NCBI GenBank assembly: GCA_021014325.1
Contig: CM037459.1
Location: forward strand, 11,627,501-11,691,500
Direction of reading: 5' to 3'
Origin: Plazaster borealis
Lineage: Eukaryota; Echinodermata; Asteroidea; Forcipulatida; Labidiasteridae
Length of the DNA stretch: 64,000 bases
The notes under the pieces are model-generated. The model was not told the origin of the DNA, made no database searches, and worked only from the letters and a program-made list of their open reading frames with translations. The translations under genes and the position numbers were made by a program. This document shows, piece by piece, positions 21,608-32,866 of the stretch (position 1 is its first letter; the number at the start of each line of letters is the position of its first letter).

Positions 21608-22224
21608 ACTCTTCTTACATCTAAGTAGCGCGTTGGTTCTCCGGCACCCATCAGCTGCCCCCTCCCCAAAGATACATTGGGGTTTAAGGGAACGCCGTCA
21701 TCATGCTCACAGGGCGAGCGTGCTCGAATCCCCTCAGCTCGACTCCGGCCGCTGGCAGTATACGATTCATCAATGGATTAGAAATCATGTTTAGGCTTTT
21801 CAATTGCGGAGATAGTACTTGGGTGGTCGCAACTCCTCTCCCAAGACGGGTGGTTTGAAGTCGAAGTTTTCCATCTCCTAGGAGGGCTGCCTTCCCATGG
21901 CTAACGAGCCCCTCCTGCCCGGGTTTGAAATCAGAGTGCCTTCTCCTAGGTGAATTGCCTCCCATGGCTAACGAACTCCACCTGTCCGGAGCAATCTGGT
22001 TTTAAGGCGCCTGAAACTCGCCTTCACACCTCTGCCTACAGTTTGAAACAGGGATCGGCGCATGAAGCCAGGCAGTAGGAGTCTGACTAGGAGAAGCTAT
22101 TTTGAGACGCGGACCATATGGGACATTTCATGGTGGAAAGTGGCTCAATACTTCCCCAAATCCCGGTCATTCCTAGCCTTTCACTTTCCAATTTCCTAGC
22201 CCTTCCATCCCCAAATTGTTGTTT

Positions 22225-23402
22225 ATTGTTCCTAATAATAAAGACACTGTTGTATTCCGAATGAATGAATAATGAATGGGCTTGTAGTCGGTTTCTACGC
22301 AATGGACATTGTTAGTGCAATCAATGTGTACTTTGTTCTCCCAGAACATTATTTGGAGAATAAAACGGTTTCTCCAACTCAAATCAAATTTAGTATAAAA
22401 TCAACTGTTGGGGACAGTTTTCCGAATTGATGAACAAGGGGCTGGTTGGTATCACTTTCTTTACAACGGACATTGTTAGAAAACAATAACGCGCTTGTGG
22501 AGAAAAGAATTGGTCTCAACTTCATCCTTTAAAAAACCTGTCGGATCATCCAGTATTGTCTTGAAATATTGCCCAACTGTGGAATAACATTCAATTACAG
22601 ACTTACTGTAATCCAAACGAGCTTTGAGAAAAATGAATACTTAAATTAAACCTTGTGCTACGGGTTATAGTAAATAAATACAACATTGGATGTGGATTAA
22701 TTACATTGCACCGCTGCTCAGTCATTCGTTCCGGCCTATTGAATGAAAATTAAACACCGATTCTGGTTTAAACCCAACCAATACAAATAGAACTACTCGA
22801 CGATTCCATTCAAAGCATTGGTAGCGCATTTTTCGTCTAGTACGAATCACATTTTTATTTGGTATTAGTAGGACTATCTTATATATCTCATATGATTTTG
22901 GCTAAGGCCTATTTTTTTTAAGCTCTGTGATTTAAGAACAAATTATTATACGGGAAATGATCAAATGAAGTAACAGACGCAGCCAAAAGGTTTTGGTGGC
23001 CTCCTTATTGGTAATTTTGTGGCATTCGTATGGTTATGTAAAATTCAGTGTTCAATGCATCAATATCCAAATAGGATCAAGCCCGATGAGGGAGCGGGTG
23101 TAATTATTTATTTAATCATTTATTTATTTATTTAGTCATTAACTTGTTAAAGCACTACAGCCATTTACTCCACTAAAATCCAGAACACTCCTTGACAATA
23201 AAATCACAATTGACCCACAGGCCAATCCACATGGCAGCAGAATATTTGTGGATTGTAAACGGGGTCACCTCAAATAACTGTGCACCGCACAGTCATTAAA
23301 TCCTTGGTTGACATGCATTTGTTCATGACTCTTGAGATCGTGTTTAGGGCTTCTTCACTTTTAGTCTAGTTGTCAAAAGGTTGTCGTAATACATGTTCAA
23401 TA
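22225..23402 (+). repeat. Alpha3 intron, right part
   Basis: Resumes the alpha intron and includes the segment of about 250 bp (about 22850-23100) that alpha1 and alpha2 lack, then the TTTA-rich stretch and the conserved CCACAGGCCAATCCACATGG text. No gene seen. Confidence 0.7.
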
Positions 23403-24089
23403 GACTGTGCAAGTCTCGCACACATTCGAACTTCCGGACCATTGTGGTCCCAACCATATGGAGCTTTACTTGGGCAAGATTTTGTTTTGTCAATTATTTT
23501 AGTTTAGCGTGGTTTATGACCATGACAAATATATATGTTGTTGGGAATGTAATCCTTAGTGATAAAAAATATGAAAGTAAAATCAATTCAACAAAATAAC
23601 GAAGAAAACCCGAGAATTAAACTTGACCTCAGCTTCCGGTTACTGCAAAAAATTTAGAATTTTGTGCTCACCTCCGATCACAAAACTTATGTAAACTCTT
23701 GCTTTGGATGCGCGATGATAATCGCCAGATGCTGTAATTGCAACGCGAAGCCTTTTCATTGCAGTCTATGGTTGTTGAGGCGTCAGCGTCCTCTATAAAC
23801 TGCGTCAAGCCTTACTTTTACACCCGTGACCATCGCGAACCCACGTAAGAGGTTTCTGAAAAGTTAGGATCAAATAAGCATCCTTGTCCCAGAGTTTTAA
23901 TTTTTCTTCAATAATAATTAACACATTATTTGTGTATTTTATTTAAAAAAAACTAAAACTGATTTTATAAACTTGTAATGAGTATTTTTGTCATTAGATA
24001 TAATTTAAACAAAGATTCGATTTCAGAGAAAAAAGTGTTCTTCGTTTGACGTGTTTTCTCGTTCCGATACGCGCGAGACTTGCACAGTC
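23403..24089 (+). mobile_element. TA-flanked MITE with 19-bp inverted ends, copy 1
   Basis: 687-bp nonautonomous element. The ends begin GACTGTGCAAGTCTCGC and are inverted at the right end, with TA on each side (23401-23402, 24090-24091). The empty site is visible in alpha4 near 31645-31655 (TTCAATATAAAC). No transposase. The TA target suggests a Tc1/mariner-like mobiliser, but the family is not identified. The same element is at the same site in alpha6. Confidence 0.85.
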
Positions 24090-24119
24090 TATATAAACAA
24101 ATATAAAAACCACAAGAAA

Positions 24120-26765
24120 ACATGAACAATTTATGATGCTAAACATTAATTTTGTGTTTATGTATTTTAATCCGAAATACATTGCAATCAGTTTCCATAT
24201 TGAATTTAAATGGTGTTGTCTTATCTATTTTTTTTCCAAAACAGAAACGTGATCAGAGTAAAGTGGAATGATTAGTTAATGCATACCAACTTGTTAAATA
24301 ACTAAACCGGTAAAATGGAAGTACACATGCAGGTACGTGCAAGTTGCAGAGCCTGCTAACTTAAATACGCAGACTTCAATCTCAACAATCACATCAAGGT
24401 CTTTGTAATTCGGATCTTTTCAGTAAATACTGGTGGAACTCAAAGGCGACCGGTTTCCTCTTCAAGCTGATTTTATCTTGTTAGTTTATTAGAACAGGTT
24501 TACATTCGATCGGTCAAATAAACCCAACGCTGTCAACTTATACCGAGTTGAACACTAGCCACGCAACTAACTATGACTATAATGTACCTTTGTGTCAGGG
24601 TAAATACACGGGAAACAAAGACAACATAGGTTGTCAGTCAAATTGAACTAAACCCAAATGCAAACACAACTTATCATAAGTTGTTCAATTTTAATTTGAC
24701 ACTTGATACTACGTCACAAGTGAATAGTTTGAACGTTATAACAAAAATGACACCTTGAAAATATTGTTTACTGTTTAGTCTTTAAGCTGATGTATTATAT
24801 AACCAAGAGATATAAAGTATAATTGTTATTCGGAATGGTTTCAATTTGTTTACTTGGGTCATTAAAGAAGAAACTTGTTATATGAACTTATACAAGTATC
24901 ACATTGGTTAGAGCTTATTTAGGACTCTGCAAAGATTAATGCAATATTCGGCTGGATTCAAGTTTTAAGGAAGATTTGTCTATAACGCCATTTTAATCAA
25001 CCTGCAATTTCAATACACTTCACCTGGAAAATGTGTTTCTGTGTAATTCAACAATTTTCGAGGAAAAAATGCCAACAATTACATTGTTAAAACTATGAAA
25101 AGGACAAAGTAGACTGACAAAGTATAAGAAAGATAATGTAAACCAAATAACTGCAATGAACATTACCACGCCCTAACCATAGTTTGACATTATACACAAC
25201 AAATTACTGAAACGAAATCACACACAAGTCTCATTATTAAAAATAAATCAACGTAATGATATCACTGAAAGTATTCATATGGTTAATACCGGAAACAAAA
25301 TACAAATAATTTGCTATTTTTTTCCTAGGAGCTTTTCCACTAATGACAAGTGTACAGTGAACTGGCGATTATGGTTTACCGTTATAGACGGCAACAGTCG
25401 TCCATTTTCTTTAATATGATCAGAACAATGTAGATTGTTGCGCCCTCCAAATTCTTCTTTCAAGCAGTGTTATTTTTTGACTTCAATAATTTTCCATTAT
25501 GAAACAAATCTCTGGTTATCTCAGGTGCCAATTAAAAGTTTCCAGTGATAGTTTAAACCCAACAAAACATCTTTGAAAATATTGAGCGCCCTCAATGTAG
25601 ATAGAAAACAGTTCATGTTTGCGGCTCAAAGTCTATAGTCACGCGGATAAATTGCCAAGTGTCAGCTCATTATGTATGATTGACAGCGTGGGGCGTGATC
25701 ACAAACTATCAATGTCACTTCTTTGATATTTACAAAGTGTTGTAATAAGAACAAGCATCCATCGTCATCACTCATAACGGCTGAACAGACTTGCGACCCT
25801 AAGAGACATCGGTATAGACACAAACATGCAGCAACCAAATATCAAGGTGAGTCTGTATTTTTTAAATCTGGTCATTTTACATCAACTACAATTCAATGCA
25901 ATGATTTAATGCATGTCCTGAAGACACTCAAAACCTGCATGTTTCTACGTATTCTAACAGCTATGCGATTGTTAACGTTTTACATTTTAAAAAGTAAACC
26001 TAATTGAAGATGTGTCCATCTTTGTTGCGTTTGCCGTAATACCAGCGTGATCTAGCCTCTTTATCAAAATATATATGTAACCCTGGGTTCACCTTTAACA
26101 AGTAGCGGGAACCGAAAATAATAAACAACTCCCTTATGAAATAAAACCAAGTTAGAAAATTCAAGATTATAATGCACAAAAACAGTAACTCTGACTTATT
26201 CGAGTAATAAATCGACGATAAAAAGATTTGCAAAATATTAACTATACAAAAAACAGGATCCTGAACAATTTAAAAAATACAAACAAATAGATAAAGTTCC
26301 AGGAAATGTCAAGTTTATTTGAGATATTTAATGATACATATAAAGAAGCTTTTCATAATATACGGTTGAGTCATTAAATGTAGGTGACATTTTCAGCATG
26401 GAATGTTAAGGTTTGATATGGTATTCACATTGCAACAACATCTCACCTCAGATGTATATGAGATTATGGTTGAGTTTAGCGACTCCTTATTTGTTTGTTT
26501 TAGAAGGGGGAAAGGGATTTCTAGCGAGTTTCCGAATTGGTGAAACTTGATGAATTGAAGTTCAAAAAAATACTTGCACGTCGACGGTCTTGAGAATTTA
26601 ATCAAACCAACGAATGTTCCGTTCTAAAGGATGACATTTTGTTGAAGAAAACTTATGAAACCTATAACTTGTGCATTTAATGGGTATAGCATTATGGTGA
26701 TAAACGGTGTAATCATTAATGTGTTATATGTATTTTAGTTCGATATAAATTATTGTAATCAGTTT
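24120..26765 (+). repeat. Repeat unit beta3
   Basis: Collinear with beta1. It follows directly on the truncated alpha3. It shows a smaller 3' flank: the segment equivalent to about 9690-10200 of beta1 is deleted near 26645. No gene apart from exon B. Confidence 0.75.
25737..25846 (+). other. Putative 5' exon B, beta3
   Basis: Ends ATATCAAG|GTGAGT, still a good donor though changed at the fourth intron base. The open frame across it (25723-26007) reads through the donor and is not conserved in length in beta1, beta4 or beta6, so coding is unlikely. Confidence 0.42.
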
Positions 26766-27389
26766 GCAAGTTGAATTTAAATGGTGTTGTCTTAACCTTA
26801 AGTTGTTCAACCAGAAACGTATTCATAGCAAAGTGAATGTTTAGTAAAATGCATACAAACTTATTAATTGACCATACCGGTGAAATGGAACCACACATGC
26901 AGGCACTTGCAGGTTACCAAGCCTGCTACACTGAAGACCCAGACTTCAAACTAATAACAGTCACATCAATGTCTTTGTAACTCGGAATTGTTCATTAAAA
27001 AGTGTTCATATGAAAAGGTTTACAATTGATCGGTTAATTATTAAACAATTTTTTCGCAACTAACTATGGCGATGAGTTAACTTTGTCTCGGGGTAAATAA
27101 ACAGTCGAAAGAAAAATGAAATAGGTTGCAATCAGTTTTTCAGTTTAAATTTGATACGTTGTCTAATGCAGAGATAATAGGAACAGTTGCAGTAGCATCA
27201 TTTCAACGTCACTGTAAGTGTAGCCTCTGATTAAACTGAGAATTATAGCAACTCCATAAGATACTTTATTGCCATATTTATTGCTTCAATTTTCTATGCA
27301 CAATATCTCAAAGATAAATGCAGTTGATTAAGACAGCATTAAACATACAGAAGAACCTTCTAGAATAGCTTTAAAAGAATTCTCACAAA

Positions 27390-27461
27390 TGACTCACATC
27401 TAAGGTAAGGCTAATATCCTATCGTGTATGCCTATCATACTATGACTGGCTCAAGGCTAAG
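27390..27461 (+). promoter_or_regulatory. Exon A upstream region, alpha4
   Basis: A small deletion here removed the GCGCCCCCTACCAGG (CTCF-like) word seen in other units but left an intact AP-1-type ATGACTCA at 27389-27396. Confidence 0.35.
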
Positions 27462-27644
27462 CAAGCCACTCTTACATGTCGGTGACTTTCAGCCCAACAA
27501 TGTGTGACAGACAGCGACGGTTATCACGGAAACTTTCAAGAAGTTAAAAGGAGAAGCTACCAGATCCACAGCTCCAAAAAGCCATTCAGTATTGATGATC
27601 AAGGTTACAACACTTAACAGAAACAGATCAGAAGACAAATAACG
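27462..27644 (+). other. Putative 5' noncoding exon A, alpha4
   Basis: Donor ACG|GTAAGT intact, but the exon is shorter: 22-25 bases between GGTTATCAC and GGAAACTTTC are missing compared with alpha1. The upstream frame is therefore broken, which supports a noncoding exon. Confidence 0.52.
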
Positions 27645-28378
27645 GTAAGTTGACTAGTCTCTTCTCTAATCTGTTTTCTTATATAGCAACGTGATAACTG
27701 TTAAGGTATTGGGTGGTTTTCTGGAATCTTCAAAATTAAATTTATATCAAACTTGCTTTTCGTGTTCAAATCTGATAAAAATCTTCACCTTGCGCTCTGT
27801 TAAAAATGTTTGCTTGAACCGATCATGTTTTTAGGCGAAATGGATTGTTTCTATAGCTGGTTGGTAGGCAAATGCGGGAATTAGATATGCATTATTAAAC
27901 AAGCTAGACAAAATATTGAAAGATCTGTTTTGAATTTTGTTTAGACTACCATTTCAATTGTGATATCCTGCAATTATAAGAAAGCAGGCGCGTAGCAAGT
28001 AGCAGCAGGGATGGCCGGCTGGATGACCACGGTCGCCTCACTTTTTGCTCGTATTTGGCTTATTCAAGAATTCAGACATAAGAAAATGTTAAACTAAAAA
28101 ATGCCTAAAATCAAGTCGCAGTGGTGAGTCTGGATCTTCTTAAGTTCTTTTAAAAAATACTTTAGCCTATTAGATCTGTAAGGAAACGTAGGTAAAGATG
28201 GAACATTTCATCGGTTTCGTTAGCTTACAGTGGAGATTTTACAGCGTCTGCACAGCACACGATAATCAAACCAACATATACAGCTAACATTGTCCAAATT
28301 CTTGGGAGGAGTGATATACCCCTGCCTAGCTGTTGCCGTGGTTAAAGGATACTGTGGTCGGGATTTGTATACGGATTA

Positions 28379-28394
28379 GCGCCACTAGAGGGAG
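28379..28394 (+). promoter_or_regulatory. CTCF-like site in intron, alpha4
   Basis: Exact GCGCCACTAGAGGGAG. The GC-rich island is also present at about 27984-28060. Confidence 0.33.
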
Positions 28395-29690
28395 TGTAAC
28401 TAAATGGCTGTTTCCACTTATAAACACCTTGCCACGTGCCTGTAAGAAAGTATAGTATACAAGTATAAACAGTTCCAATAGTAAGTTTTTTTACTTTATA
28501 ACAACTGATTTGCAGGCGAATACAAATAAAAAAATTCTCAGTCAAAAGACCCAGTCAAAAGACCAAAAACAGGATTTGAAATTATTTCAGTTTAAACTTT
28601 TGTTTATTGTTCCTAACAATAAAGACACTGTTGTATTCCGAATGAATGAATAATGGGGCTTGTAATCGGTTTCTACGCAATGGACAATGTTAGTGCCATC
28701 AATGTGTACTTTGTTCTCCCAAAACATATGAAGAATAAAGTTGTTTCTCCAAATCATATTAAATTTAGTATAAAATCAACCGTTGGGGACAGTTTTCCGA
28801 ATTGATAAACAAGGGGCTGGTTGGTATTAGTTTCTTCACAACGGACATTGTTAAAACAAATAAGGCGCGCTTGTGGAGAAAAGAATTTGTCTCAAATTCA
28901 TCCTTTAAAAAACCCTTCGGATCATCCAGTATTGTCTTGAAATATTGCCCAACTGTGGATTAACATTCAAATACAGACTTACTGTTATTCAAACGAGCTT
29001 TGAGAAAAATGAATACTCAATTTAAACCTTGTGCTACGGGTTATAGTAAATAAATAAAACATTGGATGTGGATTAATTACATTGCACCGCTGCTCAGTCA
29101 TTCGTTCCGATCTATTGAATGAAAATTAAACACCGATTCTGGTTTTAAACCCAATACAAATAATGCTGGACAAGAACTACTCGACGATTCCATTCAAAGC
29201 CTTGGTAGCGCATTTTTCGTCTAGTACGAATCACATTTTTATTTGGTATTAGTAGGACTATCTTATATATCTCATATGATTTTGGCTAAGGCCTATTTTT
29301 GTTGATGTAACAGACGCAGCCAAAAGGTTTTGGTGGCCTCCTTATTGGTAATTTTGTGGCATTCGTATGGTTATGTAAATTTCAGTGTTCAATGCATCAA
29401 TATCCAAATAGGATCAAGCCCGATGAGGGAGCGGGTGTAATTATTTATTAAATCATTTATTTATTTATTTAGTTATTAACTTGTTAGAGCACTACAGCTA
29501 TTTACTCCACTAAAACCCAGGACACTCCTTGACAATAACATCACAATTGACCCACAGGCCAATCCACATTGCAGCAGAATATTTGTGGATTGTATACAGG
29601 GTTACCTCGAATAACTGTGCAACGCACAGTCATTAAAGCCTTGGTTGACATGCATGTGTTCATGACTCTTGAGATCGTGTTTAGGGCTTG

Positions 29691-31600
29691 TTAGCTGTTT
29701 GGGCAATCCGCCCGGAACACCTCTTGTTTTTGTTCCGGTTTTTTTTCTTCTTCTTTTTTCTTCTTAATACTTCTTCTTTTTCTTCTTCTTCCCGTCGCTT
29801 TTCCGCTAACAAAAGCACACTTCCCAAGCACATAAACTTGAAGCTTCACAGAATAGTTAGCTATCTATTAGGAGATGAAACCGCTTCAGTTACGTCATGA
29901 TGACGTCATCAGGTGTCAAATTACAAGCCATTTAAGGTAAAAAAGTGACCATATGCGAATGTCTGTATGTCTCTGAATATTACAGCTATGGTATTCTTAT
30001 TTGGGCATATGATAGATCAAGACAAGGGCAACATTTAAAAAGTTCACGCTAAATTCATATGACCTTTAATTCCGGTCGAACCAAAAGGTCAAAGTTTGCC
30101 TTTGTGATTTTCTTTTAAAAAAACATTTTCCGGCAAAAATCTAATTTTCTGTATTTCAGATCAACTTCAAATTTACACCATGTTAGGACCTTGATAAAAC
30201 CTCAACCAAGTAGTTGTGACGTAATGATGACGTCATCAAGTGTTGAAATACAGTAAATCAAAGTTTAATCATTTAAAAATTCCTAACTCAAGAAGTACAT
30301 AAGCTATTATAACAATCTACACATCATCGGAGAGGTCTCGACAAATGTAACAAATACTACACACCATTTGACCTTGTTTTCCTGTTCAAACCGGAAGTTG
30401 AAACTTCACAATTCATACTTTAGGAAATACTCATACTTTTTACATACACATTACTCACAATTTTTACACCATATTGTAGATTCTTAAGCCTTCTCAAACT
30501 TGTCCACAGAGATGATACCTTTGTTACCTTCACTTATGGTTGAAATCGGGTATACATTGACCCGCTGTCAAACCGCGGGAAAAAACTGCACTGAAAACAC
30601 ACACAATACGCGATCTAAACCAGTTAGACGGTGAGCGGCTGCTCGCTCCATTGAATCAACCACAAGCTTCAAAGTCCTTCCAATATACTTATGTCTAGTC
30701 TCTGTTCAAGGTTCGCGCAAACTGTTTTAGAATTTTCGCTTTGTTAGTCTCTAAAACAGCCGTCCGTGCAAACCTCGCTAACAATCAAAAATTCATTGCT
30801 CAAGAACTACACAATGAATTTGTAAAATCTATACACCATCGGACAGGTCTTTTAAAACCCAACAAACGCCACACAAAGAGTGACCCCATTTGAAATTGAA
30901 TTCCGGTTCAAAATATAAGTTGAACATTCCGTTAGTATTAATTCGCACAAGCACCCAGCTGGCTGTTCCACTCCATTGTTCCAAAGGTTCAAGAAGACTG
31001 TGTAAAACCGACATTTACCCTGAAACGTATAAAATCCTTGTCACATCTATGGTGGCGCTATATCAAATTAGTGGTCATTCAATAAATATTGGCTCCGCGA
31101 CAAATGCCGACTCGTGTTAGCCTTTTGTTGGCTTGGCGACTAAAAGAGGGTATTTTGCTGGCCTGTTTTTTGTTGATTGTATGACTTTTGCTAACTGAGA
31201 AAATGCAATCGGCAAGAGATCAACATTAGTTTGACTCTTATCAACAGCAGTTTTTACGAGAATCCAACTTTTAGATCCTTTTGAATACTTAAACAAAACA
31301 CAATTGCACACCTTGTTTAATTAAACAATGGGTTCCTAAGCCCTGAAAAACGTGAAAGATGTTTAATTAATACACGTTCTATGTAGAGCTCAATGCAGTC
31401 TTAAGTAGTAACGTGAGCACATGTTTCCCGTGTAAACTAGGGTATAAACGTAAAAGACTTACATTTTACTTTCTTTGACATTTCAAAAGCTATCATCAAT
31501 CTTTTCATCGATTAAAAGGAAAAGTTCGCCCAAAAACAAAACACTGACCCAAACGATAGCCGAACACCTTGAGTTTGTTTTACAAACTCTACAATTCTAG
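29691..31600 (+). mobile_element. 1.9-kb Helitron-like nonautonomous insertion (provisional)
   Basis: Foreign block inside the alpha4 intron, absent from all other units; host text GCTTG|TTCA is split by it. The right end carries a perfect 8-bp stem hairpin (GAGTTTGT/ACAAACTC, 31571-31589), then 11 bases ending CTAG before a T, which is the Helitron 3' signature. The left end (TTAGCTG) is not the expected TC, so the class is uncertain. It contains a TTC-rich tract near 29740-29800 and two related segments about 327 bp apart, each with a CRE palindrome TGACGTCA (29901-29908, 30228-30235). No credible coding sequence. Confidence 0.5.
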
Positions 31601-32056
31601 TTCAATTTTAGTCTAGTTGTCAAAAGGTTGTCGCAATACATCTTCAATATAAACAAATATAAGAAACCACAGTTGTAACCAGTCAAACCATTATAAACAA
31701 ATAATCAATTTTTTAATTTTTATTTTTTATTGTTTGAGTTATACCACAATTCAACCGAATTATATACCAGAGAAATGGTTGTACAAAGGTTGATTAAAAC
31801 TCCCCAATCCATTCGAGTAAGTTATGACCCCATTACATCGAAAACATCTTGTGGAAATCAATTTGCGGCTAGAAGGAGGGGAAAACATTCGGGAATATTT
31901 GCAAGAAATCGGACTTCAGATTTCAAGTGTACCGATAGAAATCCATGGATTTATGCGAAATGTATTACAAGGAAAGCCAATTGGTCAAAACTTTAAAGAC
32001 ACACGTCTCACAGTTTGGTTGGTTAATTTATTTGATACATGTTTAATGTTATGCAG

Positions 32057-32866
32057 ATGTGGGGCTTGAAACAAGTTATCCTGTTTCTGACAGTTTTGAA
32101 TATGATGGAGTTCAATGCTAGCATGACGTCACCGGAAGAAGGAACGTCAACTGCTCCATGCTGCCCAGTCAGTCCTGCAGGAGTTCCTGGTATTCCCGGA
32201 CATCCGGGACCATACGGGCCGGCTGGGAGTAAAGGAGACATTGGGTCTTCTGGTGATGTAGGTATGCACGGAGCTAAGGGAGACAAGGGATCAGACGGGT
32301 TGAATGGAGAACGTGGCGCTACAGGAGAACCCGGCCAGAAGGGAGAACAAGGTGTCGGTCAGCCAGGTAAACAAGGACCACAAGGACTGCCTGGAATAGC
32401 TGGTTTGATGGGAGAGAGGGGAGTACCCGGACCATTTGGACTAAAGGGACAACAGGGTGAATGTGTTGAGCGTACTCGACGGGTGGCCTTTAGTGTAGTC
32501 AGAAACACCAATTTTCTTGAAAGCAGTGATAGTCTGCCCTTTGATAAAACAATCTTTGAACAAGGCACCCACTTTGATTTGCAAACAGGCACTTTCACGT
32601 GTAATGTGACTGGTACCCATGTATTCATGTTTTCAGTTATGAAAATGGATAGCTCAAGTAGTGCTTACGCTAATCTGATGAAGAATGATAATATTATTGT
32701 ATCGGGATATGCCCCAGACGTTGGTCGTTACTTGCAAACAGGCAACAGTGCAGTTTTGTTTTTACAAGAGGGTGATCGAGTTTTCTTACAGACAGCAGGT
32801 TCCTTGCACAGTAACAGTAACCATTACAGTTCCTTTAGTGGGTTCTTGCTTTATGGCGAGAACTAG
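32057..32866 (+). CDS. Secreted collagen-like C1q-domain protein, gene 3
   Basis: Intact 269-aa copy. Distinct residues: N15 is preceded by LN-M-M in the signal/propeptide edge, A for G near residue 34 (TSTAPCC), I for M in the stalk (GDIGSSG), NTNFLESSDS at 150-159, YAPDVGRYLQ in the third variable segment and QTAGSLHSNSNHYS in the fourth. Y is replaced by H in the otherwise fixed VTGTYVF. The start has the same ATGCAG|ATG context; the upstream ATG is at 32039. The intron to exon A is lengthened to 4.4 kb by the Helitron-like block. Confidence 0.93.
   Translation: MWGLKQVILFLTVLNMMEFNASMTSPEEGTSTAPCCPVSPAGVPGIPGHPGPYGPAGSKGDIGSSGDVGMHGAKGDKGSDGLNGERGATGEPGQKGEQGVGQPGKQGPQGLPGIAGLMGERGVPGPFGLKGQQGECVERTRRVAFSVVRNTNFLESSDSLPFDKTIFEQGTHFDLQTGTFTCNVTGTHVFMFSVMKMDSSSSAYANLMKNDNIIVSGYAPDVGRYLQTGNSAVLFLQEGDRVFLQTAGSLHSNSNHYSSFSGFLLYGEN

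Larger units (their letters stand above)
18700..22216 (-). mobile_element. RTE-clade non-LTR retrotransposon, near full length
   Basis: Element of 3517 bp flanked by an 8-bp target-site duplication TGTTGTTT (18692-18699 and 22217-22224) in an otherwise recognisable alpha intron. On its own strand it has a 5' leader of about 600 bases, one long frame with endonuclease and RT, and a 3' end of tandem TGA triplets, as is usual for RTE elements. The stop codon itself forms part of the TGATGATGA tail. It carries a single coding defect, which suggests a fairly young insertion. Confidence 0.93.
17438..24120 (+). repeat. Repeat unit alpha3, coding exon lost
   Basis: Has the exon A region and the first part of the intron, then an RTE insertion. 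Intron sequence resumes at 22225-23402, then a TA-flanked small element. Right after that, at about 24115, it jumps to the beta opening near 24130. The stretch equivalent to 5030-7190 of alpha1, which holds the whole C1q exon, is gone. About 200 bp of intron left of the RTE element is also missing. Confidence 0.8.
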
